NCBI GenBank assembly: GCA_014621425.1
Contig: JAANBB010000213.1
Span: 1 to 64,000, forward strand
Length of the DNA: 64,000 bases
From: Cylindrodendrum hubeiense
Lineage: Eukaryota; Ascomycota; Sordariomycetes; Hypocreales; Nectriaceae
Direction: 5' to 3'
The translations under genes and the position numbers were made by a program. Below the pieces are notes generated by a model. It made no database searches. It was not told where the DNA came from and was given only the letters and a program-made list of their open reading frames with translations. This document shows, one piece after another, positions 33,091-43,636 of the stretch. The number at the start of each line of letters is the position of its first letter. The stretch's first letter is position 1.

Positions 33091-35212
33091 TCAACGAGAA
33101 CTCATGGCTTGCTGCCAATCCTTCTCAATGCTTAGTCTCTGAGTTGAGCGCGCGTTTCTATTCCCAGCACTGAGTGAAATGCAGTCCTCGGGCTTCATTT
33201 GCCGGTAAACCTTGATGCTCCTGTTTGCGGTGGTCAATAGTACTTTCAACGTTGGCCCCCAAGCAGACTGGCTGACCATAGATTGTAAGAGATGGACAAC
33301 CTGGCACAGCTCGTTCTCCCAGCCTTCCGATTCTGTTTCAAACTCGCATATATTGTCAACCACGCAGTAAACTGTGACGTTTGGTGAGACATGGCCCAGA
33401 AATACCCGGAACAGCTCACACAGGGCACTAAGCTCCATGTGAGCGACACCTTCGAGGAGCATCTCGGTAACGCACATGGCGACATTGCCATGTTGGCGAC
33501 GTTGGTAGAATATCAACTGAGCAATAAAGCTCCGGAGCATACCTCGGCACCCACTCATATGATCTCTTGGGATTGAATGCAGGCCGCAGAACCACATGAG
33601 AATGACAAAATACGGAGCATCCGCCATGGCTGTAAATGTTGCAGCGAGAACTGACAGCGGCGAGATCTTGCCTATGCTGAGCCCGTCTAGGCGGCCTTCG
33701 ACGAGGATAATGTCGGATGAAGTATTCGGGATTTGTGCCCACGCCTTGAAGCGATCAATATTCAGCAGCCACGCACCTTGTGCGAGTGCCCCTTGCCCAA
33801 TGGCGTTACTTGCTCTCAGGACTATTCCAAGATCGGCATCGAGGAAGAAAGGATCCAGGATCCTCAGCATGATATAGAGTTCATCAATTGGTATTGTGAC
33901 AGAGGAGGACAAGGATGAATCGGGAAGACATGTGGAGCGCCGGTGAGTGTCATACGCTTTCAAGTGTTAGAGGATGAAGTGACACGCAGCTTTCCAAGAA
34001 ACTCACCGCAGCCCGCATCTCCACTATCGATGTGCGCATTGGGAAGAGGTGGAAAATGAGAGCTCCACATCAACTTCTGGAGTGACTCTTGTATTCCAGA
34101 GAAGCCAGTACAAAATTGGGACTCACAGGCCGTCAATCTGTGCTGCATATTCTGAAAGACTTTCTCAGAAAACACGTGGATCAATTGCTCATGCCGCTCG
34201 TATCTTGCGATACTCTTTTGTTCCATCTCGAGCTGACTGACTTGGATGCAATCGAGACTATCAAGAAGCTTGACCATCTCGGCTTGGGTTCTCGCCATTT
34301 CTTGGCTGACGCTCTTGGTTTCCTTTAGGTTGTCAACCATCATTTGGTTTGCAAGTGTACCAACCCGCATGGTAACCCAGCTTGATGCCCTGGAGATGGT
34401 CTCAAGAGAACTGTCAATGGTGCTGGCTTCGTTCTCTGGGTGTTGCTTGAGGAGTCTCCTAGTTACTAGCACGTTGGTGTCAGCTTTTTAACACCCTTCC
34501 TCCCAAGATTCCTGATTTTAGCCCTACATGATCCTTTGTGTTTGCGAAGCAGAATGGCTTCTAAATTTGGAATCTCTGCTCTCAAGGTGGAGTAAAGATT
34601 CTCGACAAACCCTCGGAGCTGCTCATCGTTGGGATGCGCTCTCAGGGCATAAACTGCCTCGGAAAATGTGATTGGGATATCCTTGAAGGCGGCAAGAACA
34701 CGCTCTCCGTTTTCGATGCGTTTTTTAAGAAGCTACCGCCAGCGTTGGTCAACACACATACATATACGACACAAGAACCCGAGATTTCGAGAATATGGTG
34801 ATACCTTGAAGATGGCGTTCAACCCACACCGTAAGACGCTCAACCCACACCGTAAGACGCTCAACCCGTCTTGTTCTGGGATCATCTCCGCTAAAGATTG
34901 CAATGTAGTGGCTACGGTTCTATTTCTTTGGACTGTCCGGAGTCGGTCGCTGGCTGCTTTGGCCTTGTACTCGTGGCTGGTGGCTTCCATTGACGCGAGA
35001 ACATCGGCCCAAGAGCAGTCCGAGACATCTCCCAGACCCTCAGAGGCATTCTGAACAATGTGTGATTGTACCATGTCGCTTCTGCTCCTTTCTTTTGTCA
35101 GTAGGGATGACCTGTGGGTTCGTAAATTTGCATATAGAGATAGGAAGGGTACATACGGACAACTATGCGCTGGCCCATTGAGCAGATCTTTACGCCGTGT
35201 AAGCTCGTTCAT
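33091..35212 (-). CDS. Fungal STAND/NACHT-like protein with degenerate P-loop
   Basis: Model: complement(join(33091..33956, 34007..34465, 34528..34732, 34805..35087, 35157..35212)), 622 aa. The 5' intron (35088-35156, GTATGT donor, 69 nt) is optional because retaining it stays in frame; Met at 35074 is an alternative start. The N-terminal half is helical and probably coiled-coil (about residues 190-300, many Gln/Glu/Lys). The C-terminal half resembles P-loop NTPase modules of fungal NACHT/STAND proteins: SSDIILVEGRLDG where the Walker A loop should be, ISPLSVLAATF, CRGMLRSFIAQLI, and a Walker B-like VYCVVDNICEFE. No GXXXXGK[ST] is present, so ATP binding is doubtful. No repeat domain follows. 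The family is frequent in Sordariomycete genomes and functionally unknown; a link to nonself recognition is inference. It is head-to-head with an AAA ATPase gene. Confidence 0.72.
34820..34861 (-). repeat. Perfect 21-bp tandem duplication in coding exon
   Basis: Two identical 21-bp units lie side by side in exon 2 of the STAND-like gene, giving a duplicated seven-residue segment (GLSVLRC twice). The duplication keeps the frame. Perfect identity suggests it is recent or polymorphic. Confidence 0.9.
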
Positions 35213-35747
35213 TTCACCGGGTTTGGACTTTGAGAATGATAAATTGACGTCAAACGTCAGGTTTCAAGCATCAGGCATCAAGCATCAAAGGTCAGCTGGT
35301 ATTTGACAAGGCACATATACTCACGTTTTAGGCACCACAGCGTCTCTCCTCTTTCTTCCCGCACTGTTTCCCACACGAGACAGCTCGTAAATCTGCCTGA
35401 TAGCTTATGGGCGCGACCAAAATGACGCAAGCTAATGCGTAATGTGCCGGCGATTGGCCATCAGCCGTGGTACCGTGTTGTGCCCAACCATTATCCCCAG
35501 CCTGATTTTCTACCATCCAACGAGTTCAGTATTGGCCTGTGAGTATGTACACGTGAGCAACCATTCAAGCAACCTTTTTCAGGCTAGGGCCATGTCAGCC
35601 TTGCCAGATAAATATCTACTCGTGATATTTGCTGTCCTATCTCGACAGTCTTCAATGTTTGGACTCAAAGGCTGTTTAAGACAAGCTTGTTTAAAAAAGA
35701 GTACAATCACAAACAAACTCCACCAACTTTCAAAGACATTATCAGCC
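35213..35747. promoter_or_regulatory. Shared head-to-head promoter of the STAND-like and AAA ATPase genes
   Basis: 535 bp between the start codons of the two divergent genes. The short phrase atcaagcatcaaaggtc and related tcaggcatcaagcatc copies near 35266-35290 form a small imperfect direct repeat. A downstream candidate ATG at 35592 lies in frame with the AAA gene. The arrangement would allow co-regulation of the pair. Confidence 0.5.
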
Positions 35748-38700
35748 ATGGGACTGAAGTCAGATACCGAACCTTCAGGCGTCATTTCAATCTCTCCCGA
35801 TGAGAAAGACACTCAGAAGCAGCAGCCTGGCCTTGACCGATCTACAGGCCATGAGCACGCACCGGGACTGACAGTATCCAGTCCTGAAGGTCACGAAAAC
35901 GATACCAAGCCTCCCTCAAACGCGCCATTACATCCCACTGTGGCTATTGTAGGGAAGGATGAAGAGTACATTGCCCCGTACAGTGGGACTCAAAAGTTGC
36001 GACAACGGGTACAATTAACTCCACTGCCAAGGCCCCTCAAGTTCATCCCAGAGGTCCGAAGATGCAACTGGGAAGCTTTTATCAATCGATTCTCTATCGA
36101 TGAACCCGTGTATGCCGTTGACGCTCTCATTGCTGGAGAAACACTTGGAGACGAGATGCGCGAGGAAGCAAATAAGCGGAAGAATTCGGGTTACTTCCAC
36201 ACAGCCGACTACGAGACCAAGACCCAGGTGGAAAAATGATTTACCAATGAGACCTGGTTGCAACGAATCAGGATCCAATCACCAGCCTTGTTGAGTGTGC
36301 TGAGCAGAGTCACCGGGTTTGCGTGGGGAATCAAGCCATATACCTTCATGCGACCTTTCCAGTATCTCATCCATTTTCACGAACAGCTCAAAAGTGAGCT
36401 TGAGAAAATGGAGGCCCTTCAAATGGATACCATCCCAGGAGAATGTCTCAAACAGAACTCAGACCAACGCGATGAACTCCAAGAGTCATCTGCCCTTGGA
36501 GGTCTACGTTGCTACATCAAGTTCGCAGAAGAAGCAGTACTCCCTGACTACCACCGATTTCGTGGAGAGGGAAATTCAATTTCGCCGCGAATCCGCTTTG
36601 ATAATCTCTGGTATCTCTTCAAGCCTGGCGACCTGATTTTTGTGTCTGAGAAATCGTTGAAGCGAATCGCAGTCTTGGACGTACCGTCGCATGTTATCTG
36701 GAGATCTAACGAATCTCAAGGATCTACAATGCATCAGCAGATCTGGCGTGTCTATGATGTTTCAATCAGCAATGCTAACCCATCAGCTTCAGTGAATGGA
36801 AGGGGCCCCCCTGAAGAGGATTCTGAGCACCTGGTTGTTTCAGCATACTACCTTGACTACGACGGTACTTCTTACGAACCCTTTTCGCCATTTAATTTCG
36901 TACTTTGGTATTTTGATGGCGAGAAGGACATACGAGACCTCAACATTTATCCACTTCGATTTGCCACTGAAGCGACAAGTATCTTTGAGGAACGCAAGAA
37001 AATAGGGGAGATGTTTACGGAATATGTGGCTTGCCGACACATGTCTTATAATGGCTGGACTCTAACTACGGATCCCACCGGATACCCAATCAAAAAGCCA
37101 ATGTATGGTGGTGAGTACCAGGTAGAACCGGACCACGTCGATGGTGAGGTCATTATTGACTTCAAGGAAGCCCTCAACTCTACACCGGACGAAAGATGGC
37201 CGTTGAGAGACGCTGGCTTATTATCTGGACTGCTAACTCTTATCACAACCGTAAACGGCTCTGATGTCATGCTTGTCTGGTCTGACTTGGACCGATCAAA
37301 GATTCTGGACATTTCAAGCGACGTCATTGTGACTGAGGAGAACATGGAGCGGTTGGAACACGACGACTATGTAAAAACAGACAGGTATCTGAGGCCCAAC
37401 CACAGCAGACCAATTCCGGAAGGCGATGACTTAGCCTTACTCCCACAGAGGGTGTTCGCCTACGCCTTGAAAGAAGGCCGATTCTTTCCAGGCGATGTTC
37501 GATTTATGAAGAAACTTGACTGGAGAGAAGATGGGTTTAGCCGTTTGCAGCTCGAGGCAAGCCATAAGAGGATGATTCAAGGCTCGGTGCGTGCACTCCT
37601 GAGGCGAAAGCGCATCGAGAGCATCATCGAGAAGGATAATCCCGATACGCTCTGTACGCAGGACTTTATTCGGGGAAAGGGAAGAGGCCTCATCATCATG
37701 CTTCATGGCGAGCCAGGAATTGGCAAGACGGCTACAGCCGAGGCTGTCGCCCAAACCCACAAACTGCCTCTTTTCCCGATTCCGTTGGCCAAACTTGACG
37801 GCAAATTTGAAATGGAAGAAACTCTAACCGATGCATTTCGTCTATCGAATTTATGGGATTGCGTTCTATTGATAGACGAGGCAGATGTTGTGCTGTCGGC
37901 ACGGTCATCCGCGAATTCTAGCCGAAACACCATAGTTTCTAGAAGGTAATTTCGATATCCATGGGTTCGGTTGCTAATACCAAGGTTCTAGTGTTCTTGA
38001 GCAAACTAGAGTACTTTAACGGCATTCTTTTTCTAACCACGAACCGTATTGGGAAAATCGACCAAGCGATTTCTTCCAGAATCCACCTGACACTGCATTA
38101 TAAGAGATTCGGAAAAGCCGAAATCGAAAACGTATTTCGTATCAACATCGACCGACTCAAGCAGGCAGAACAGCAGCAAAGCCAAATGAGCGACGAGAGA
38201 CCTTTAGTGATTGTGGAAGATGACATTCTTCAGTTCGTGGCAGATCACTGGGAGAAGCATCCGAAAGGCAAGGGCGCCTGGAACGGGAGGCAGATTCGCA
38301 ACGCCTTCGTAGTCGCAGCGGGACTGGCCCGAGATGAGGCCGAGCAACAGTCAACCGACTTCCAGCCTCAACTGCGATACTCGCACTTCAAGCAGGTTGA
38401 GAAAATACAAGACGAATATGCCCAAATCCGGAAAAATGTTTTAGGCAAGGATGACTCTCGACAGGCGCTGCTGAATGAAGAACGCGATGACGACTACGAG
38501 GGAGGTGGCGACGAGAAGTCGACTATTCCGACTCCTGGCCATGGACAGACTACGACGCGGCCCGAGATGGTGTTTTCTCCAAACCACGGGAAATACACGT
38601 CGACCGAATTCAACTCTCGACAACAAACCAACCTGGGGATGGGATTCGCCATGGCCCCATTCAACTATCCTTCCCAGCCTTCAAGCCACGCAGGTCCTTG

Positions 38701-39013
38701 GGGGATGAATATGGGACATCCGCAGGGGTATGGCATGCACTCGGGTGTGCCTTTGGATCGGTTACACAATCAACGGACTTCTTTCATGGCTCCATACAGC
38801 GGAGAGGTATTGAATGAACAAGTCGCCGCAATGGACATTCATGGACAGCATCAGCATCAGCATGGCCCGAGTCATGGCCCTATGGCGACTAATGGTGGAC
38901 TCGGCTATTTATCTTCCACCCAGTCTCATGGGCCTGGAAGCATTCGACGGCATGGAACGCATCCGGGGTCGGGAGATGTCATTGGCGACGATATGAGCTC
39001 TAATGGGCCGTGA
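35748..39013 (+). CDS. AAA+ ATPase with fungal DUF7025-type N-domain; frame interrupted (possible pseudogene)
   Basis: Conceptual model: 35748..37934 plus 37985..39013, about 1,070 codons, with an in-frame TGA at 36237-36239. Coding resemblance continues on both sides (VYAVDALIAGETL before, WLQRIRIQSPALL after). The second half has a full AAA core: Walker A GEPGIGKT near codon 654, Walker B LLIDEAD near codon 710, ILFLTTNR sensor region and an ISSRIHLTLHY arginine-finger region. The tail is Gly/His/Met-rich and probably disordered. The large N-terminal region is the fungal-specific domain usually paired with this ATPase. At the intron near 37935-37984 only a weak GTTTCT donor is in phase; the better GTAATT donor is not. 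Met at 35592 is an alternative start. It may be two annotated genes, a pseudogene, or carry a sequencing error. Confidence 0.75.
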
Positions 39014-40001
39014 AGTGCGAGGAAGAGTTTGGAGAGACAGACTCAATCATGTCGAGATTAAATGTTTTGAATTGCTACCTACCTACCTACCTACCTACTA
39101 TCAAATCATAAACATGTTGCCTGGTAGCCTCGATAGCCGTTAGGTCACAGTTCCTCTTCCTCTATATCTTGTTTAATAGCATATCCCGGGCGTCAGAGGA
39201 CCGCTAAACATTGCATCCCATGAGATGCCAGTAAATGTCTGCCAATAGGGCTCTTACAATCGGGCCATGGGAACTGGAGAGTTCAGTAGGAGGAGGTCCC
39301 ATCGCAGCAGCGGGGCAGCATCCACACAAACAACCGGAATAGCGGGGTTCGGAGCTCAATTCCAGAGTTTTACAGATGTACCTACTGTGTGCAGCAGTTG
39401 GCAGCTGGCAGCCACGGGATTGCCCCTCATGGCAAAAGCAACCCCTGTAAAGGGCCTGTGCTCTAGTGGGGTCGTCGGCACCTGGAAGTGCTGGTCGCTG
39501 CTGGGCACTGCTGGGGCACTGCTGGGCAACGGAGTGGCAACCACCCAAACTGGAGGCTTCCAGCGGGTTAGGCGGGTTAGCTCCTCTCTGTCGCCTCTGT
39601 ACTGCGTAATTAGCGGGGCCGAACACCACCGAAGAAAAAAAAAACTCCAGGGGTCTTGGAGGGGCAGCCGGAGAGCCAATGACATCAACACAACCCCACC
39701 AAAAAGATTTCACCGACACACCCACGCCCACTCAGGCACACACACGCACTCAGACGCTTTGCGGACGACGGAGCTCTGCCTTGGTTTGCTTTGCTTTGGT
39801 TGAGTCGCGCCGCTGACAGCTGGATCTGCTCTTAAGCTGCCACACCCGCTCCCCTTCCTCCACAAAAAAAAAATCTCTTCCTCTTCCTACATCTCATCTC
39901 ATCTCTCTCTCTCTCAAGCCAATACCCTTGAGAGTTCTCCCCGTCTTTCAAGTATATACCCGGGATTCTCCTTACAAGACAATCTCAACACACCCGCAGC
40001 C
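39014..40001. promoter_or_regulatory. 3' flank of AAA gene and promoter of SET/NAP gene
   Basis: 988 bp without a gene. It contains a (ctac)n microsatellite, a trio of A-runs and, from about 39865 to 39920, a strong CT-rich tract just before the start of the histone chaperone gene, typical of highly expressed fungal promoters. Chance frames occur on both strands around 39270-39800. Confidence 0.55.
39075..39098 (+). repeat. Tetranucleotide repeat (ctac)6
   Basis: Six copies of ctac about 60 bp after the stop codon of the AAA ATPase gene, in its probable 3' untranslated region. It is one of several TACCTA-rich stretches in noncoding parts of the window. Confidence 0.85.
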
Positions 40002-41103
40002 ATGTCTACCAGCGATATGCAGGACGCCAACCTCCAGGAGGCCCTCGTCACCTACGAGAAGCTCCAGGACATCGAGGATGATATGGATGAGGTCGAGGTC
40101 GAGATCCGTAAGTCATCCCCGAGCCAATGCCACAAGTGCAACTGCCCAGCGCATTTGGGGCGAAACCAGAGGCCAATTCGCTAACTGAAAATTTTCTACC
40201 CACAGTCCGCCAGCAGGACAAGCTCTGCAAGGACATCTACGCCAAGCGCGCCGAGGTCATCACCAAGATCCCCCAGTTCTGGCCCCTCGTCATCGAGCAG
40301 GCCCCCCCGGACGTCGACGAGTACATCCAGCCGTCCGACTCGGCCCTGCTCCTCAACTCCCTCGTCAACCTGACTGTCGAGCGTTTCGAGCTTCCCCAGG
40401 GTGACCCCCGCAGTGTCTCCATCAAGTGGGAGTTCAAGGAGAACGAGTACTTTGAGAACAAGGTCCTCGAGAAGAAGTTCTGGTGGCGCCGCGCCCGCGA
40501 TGGCTGGGCTGGTCTCGTCAGCGAGCCCGTCGACATCAAGTGGAAGGAGGGCAAGGATCTGACTGGTGGTATGCTCGGCCTTGTCCAGAAGGTCTGGGAA
40601 GAGGAGAAGGCCGGCAAGGAGGGCGAGACCGAGGCCGCCAAGAAGCTCAAGCAGCTCATGGAGGACACTGGCCTCGGCGGCGTCAGCTTCTTCGCCTGGT
40701 TCGGCTTCCGCGGTCGCAAGATCTCTGCCGAGGAGGACAAGGAGGCCTTCCAGAAGGAGCAGGAGCACCGCCAGGCCCGCAAGGCCGGCAAGGAGACCGA
40801 GGAGGACGCCATGGACGAGGATGACGATGACTCGGATGATGACGAGTACGAGATGGAGATCTTCCCCACCGCCGACGACCTCGCCGTGTGCATCTCCGAG
40901 GACCTGTGGCCCGGTGCCATCAAGTACTTCAGTAAGTTGATTCCTTGAAACGCCCTTGAAATGAGCCCCTAGTTAACCAACTCTCCACAGCCAACGCCCA
41001 AGAGCAGGATGACATGAGCGACATTGACTTTGAGTCCGATGATGAGATGGATGAGGATGAGCCCGAGGGCGATGCTCCCGCCAACAAGAAGCGCAAGGCC
41101 TAA
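40002..41103 (+). CDS. NAP-family histone chaperone, SET/Vps75-like
   Basis: Model: join(40002..40107, 40206..40931, 40991..41103), 314 aa; introns have GTAAGT donors and CACAG acceptors. The protein starts with an acidic dimerisation helix (LQDIEDDMDEVEVEI), followed by the NAP earmuff domain including the KIPQFWPLVIEQAP motif, strands around VSIKWEFKENEYFEN, and SFFAWFGFRG near the end of the fold. The C-terminus is a strongly acidic tail ending in a basic ANKKRKA cluster, a possible nuclear localisation signal. Family members bind H3-H4 and H2A-H2B; yeast Vps75 works with acetyltransferase Rtt109, and human SET/TAF-I inhibits acetylation. It should be nuclear. Codon bias indicates high expression. 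Confidence 0.92.
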
Positions 41104-41897
41104 ATGGTTTCGCCCTTTGCATTTTCTCAACACACACATTTTAAGACCCCTTCACTTCCCTTTGTTAAACCCCCCCAAAAATGGATAGACGCCAGGAGAG
41201 TGGGAAGAAGCCATCTAGGAGGCTACGAGATAGACGATAGACGTATATAGAACTGATTATTCATTTTATTCATACCCCTTAACTTTGTATCTTTACCCGT
41301 CGTGGAAGGGGAAAAATGGTCCTGAACAGTTCGCTCCAACCCTAACGACTTCCCGCAAGTAGAAACGTCAGCATTGCAAACTCGCAGGGCCCAAGTAGCC
41401 GGACTGCGCGAAAGCGGGGCATATCCCACTGACGTTCACGGCCCTCGCCAATGATGTCAGACCAGCTTGGCTTAGAATCCGGGGTATAAGCAGTAGCGAA
41501 GTTAGTGATCAATTATCAATCCGGGAATTTCGGCGTCGCTGGCCGACAACAAAAACCTCGACAAGGCCACATGGAGAACTGCTCGAGAACCACTCAAGGA
41601 CCGCTCGAGAACCGTTCGACGTCATTTGACTCTGCTTGCGACAAACCCCAGTACTCAATTGGCCAGTCATTGCGTGCCTTTGAAGACCGACTCTCCTCTC
41701 CATTTGTCAGCGCAACCACTCCCGCCCTGCAGTGCAAGCATTATTCGCATCACAAGACGCCCTTTTGGATTTGCTGTACATAAGATCTACGTTGCCTACG
41801 TAGTACAAGTACTACGCAGTACCGCCGTTGTGGGCCAATAGGGCTCAGCGTTCGGAGAGTTACTAATTTATAAAGCGGCATCACCCCTCATCTCCAG
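41104..41897. promoter_or_regulatory. Spacer between SET/NAP and questin-oxidase-like genes
   Basis: 794 bp with the 3' flank of the chaperone gene and the promoter of the next. An imperfect direct repeat with the core gctcgagaacc occurs at 41581-41591 and 41603-41613. A CCAAT element at 41835-41839 and TATAAA at 41869-41874 precede the next gene. Confidence 0.5.
41835..41874 (+). promoter_or_regulatory. CCAAT and TATAAA elements
   Basis: CCAAT at 41835-41839 and TATAAA at 41869-41874. The TATA box is only 24 bp upstream of the first ATG (41898) of the questin-oxidase-like gene, so a TATA-directed transcript would probably start at or after that ATG and use the second ATG at 41970. Confidence 0.5.
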
Positions 41898-43522
41898 ATG
41901 CTCTCCCGCCAGACATGGCGAGTCCTTGCAAGGCCAAAGTTAGGAATCGCCTCCAGGACCTACGCTGCCATGGCCACGCCGTTTCGCATAGATGTCGAGG
42001 CTAAGGACTCGGGGTTGTTGGGCTTGAAGCTGGGGAATGATGAGGCGGCCAAGGTGACGGAGCTTCTTCAGAAGGATATCGATGTGCGTTGCTCGCATGA
42101 TGAACCAACAAGCAGCATCGTCGCTAGCTAACACCCGAGTCTAGAACCATCATGTCTTCTTCAATGTCGACGGCTACCATGACCACGTAAGTCTCGCTCG
42201 GCCTTCTTCACATCTTCGTCACTCCACTCACACGCCTCCAGCTCGCCCACCACCTCTTCACCCTGTATGGCACCGGGGCGAGCAGCAGGGACCTGCAGAA
42301 GGCCTTCGACGCCAATGCCTCGTACCAGCTCAAGGCCATGAAGCCCCGTGACCAAGTCGTTGACCAACTATCAAAAGACTGGGCCGGCGCCAAGCAATAT
42401 CTCGGCAAGGGGCGACAGTATCCATCTTTCCTGCGCTTCTTCCAGGGCGAGATTGAGAAGCTAGGGTGGAAGGAGGTGTTGTTGGAGTATCTCTTTAAGG
42501 ATGACGAACGAGGGCGCGACTTGCAAAGTCGTTTGTTTGGAGGCATGAACAGATAACCGGCTCACTACGGTCGTAATATCGCTGACCCTTTGGCAGGCCT
42601 GCTTCACCCCTTGATCCAGCTCATGTACGGCCTCGAGTGGGAACAGCCAGCCACCATCGCCTCCGGCCTCGCCCAAATCGCCGTCCATGACAACGGCCTC
42701 CATGAATTGCTCACCCGCTCCCGAGGCGCTGCCGCTGCCAAGCCAGACTCTTACCAGATGGGCTCCATCATCGATCTTTATGACAAGATCGCCCCAAACC
42801 AAAAGCTAGCATCAAGTGCTCACTGGGAGGATCGCAACCGCATCTATGACGGCGTGATGAAACGCGCCCCCGATGAGATGATTGAGTTAGCCAGCCAGGT
42901 CAGAGTCCGGCCGGAGGAGTTGGAAGAGCGGACCGCCGAGATGATACATACGGCGGCGTATATTGCTGCTGCTGCGGCGTTTCATCCTCCGAATGTCCCC
43001 AAGTTTGACTTCTTTCTCACGTATGGCATCCCGTTTTATCTTTCTCTATGGTGCGAAAACTGACCTCCCCGTGATAGACACCACGTCACGTCCGCGCCCT
43101 TCTTCCTCACCCTCAACAAGCTTCCCTGGATCCCTTCCGACGTCAAAGTCCGCCTCCTCGAATACAAGATCCGCATGGACCTTCTGCAGTACATCGCCCG
43201 TGGCTGCCCACCCCTAACCCCGGAATCACTCTTCAGCTACATGCCCAAGGACGCATCGTCGCTCGTCCTCAGGCCTGAAGAGCTGCTGTCCCGGATCCAT
43301 ACCATCATCGACGACGGACATACCGTCAAACTTTCCCGCGCGCTGCTGCTGGCCCAGCGCGTGTCGAAGCCATACGAAGGACGACCGTGGATACGAATCC
43401 CGGATAATGACGCCTGGTTGAAGGCACAGTATCTTCTGCTGGATGGGAATGAGCATTGGGAAGTCAAGTGGGTGAGGGCGGGTGGATTCGAGGAGGCGTG
43501 GGAGGAAATTCCAAAGGAGTAA
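41898..43522 (+). CDS. Questin-oxidase-like protein (DUF4243 family)
   Basis: Model: join(41898..42083, 42145..42186, 42242..42542, 42597..43020, 43078..43522), 465 aa. The third intron appears to be GC-AG (donor GCATGA at 42543), because only that junction restores the family segment RLFGG-LLHPLIQL. The family contains questin oxidase (GedK) and AflY-like proteins, proposed Baeyer-Villiger-type ring-opening enzymes of polyketide pathways. Many members, like this one, are not next to a biosynthetic cluster. Recognisable blocks are NHHVFFNVDGYHDHLAHH, LHPLIQLMYGLEW and THHVTSAPFFL, whose conserved His residues may form the active site. The first 24 residues are Arg-rich and could target mitochondria; Met at 41970 (strong GCCATGG context) would give a cytosolic form. 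No neighbour is a polyketide synthase. Confidence 0.85.
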
Positions 43523-43636
43523 GGCGCATGTGTAATTGCATGACAGAAACGACAAATCAAATATGTACATCACCACGGAGGAATGGAACTATAGCTGCTG
43601 GGTAATGTTTGGGTATTTTGAATCATCTCTGCCCGT

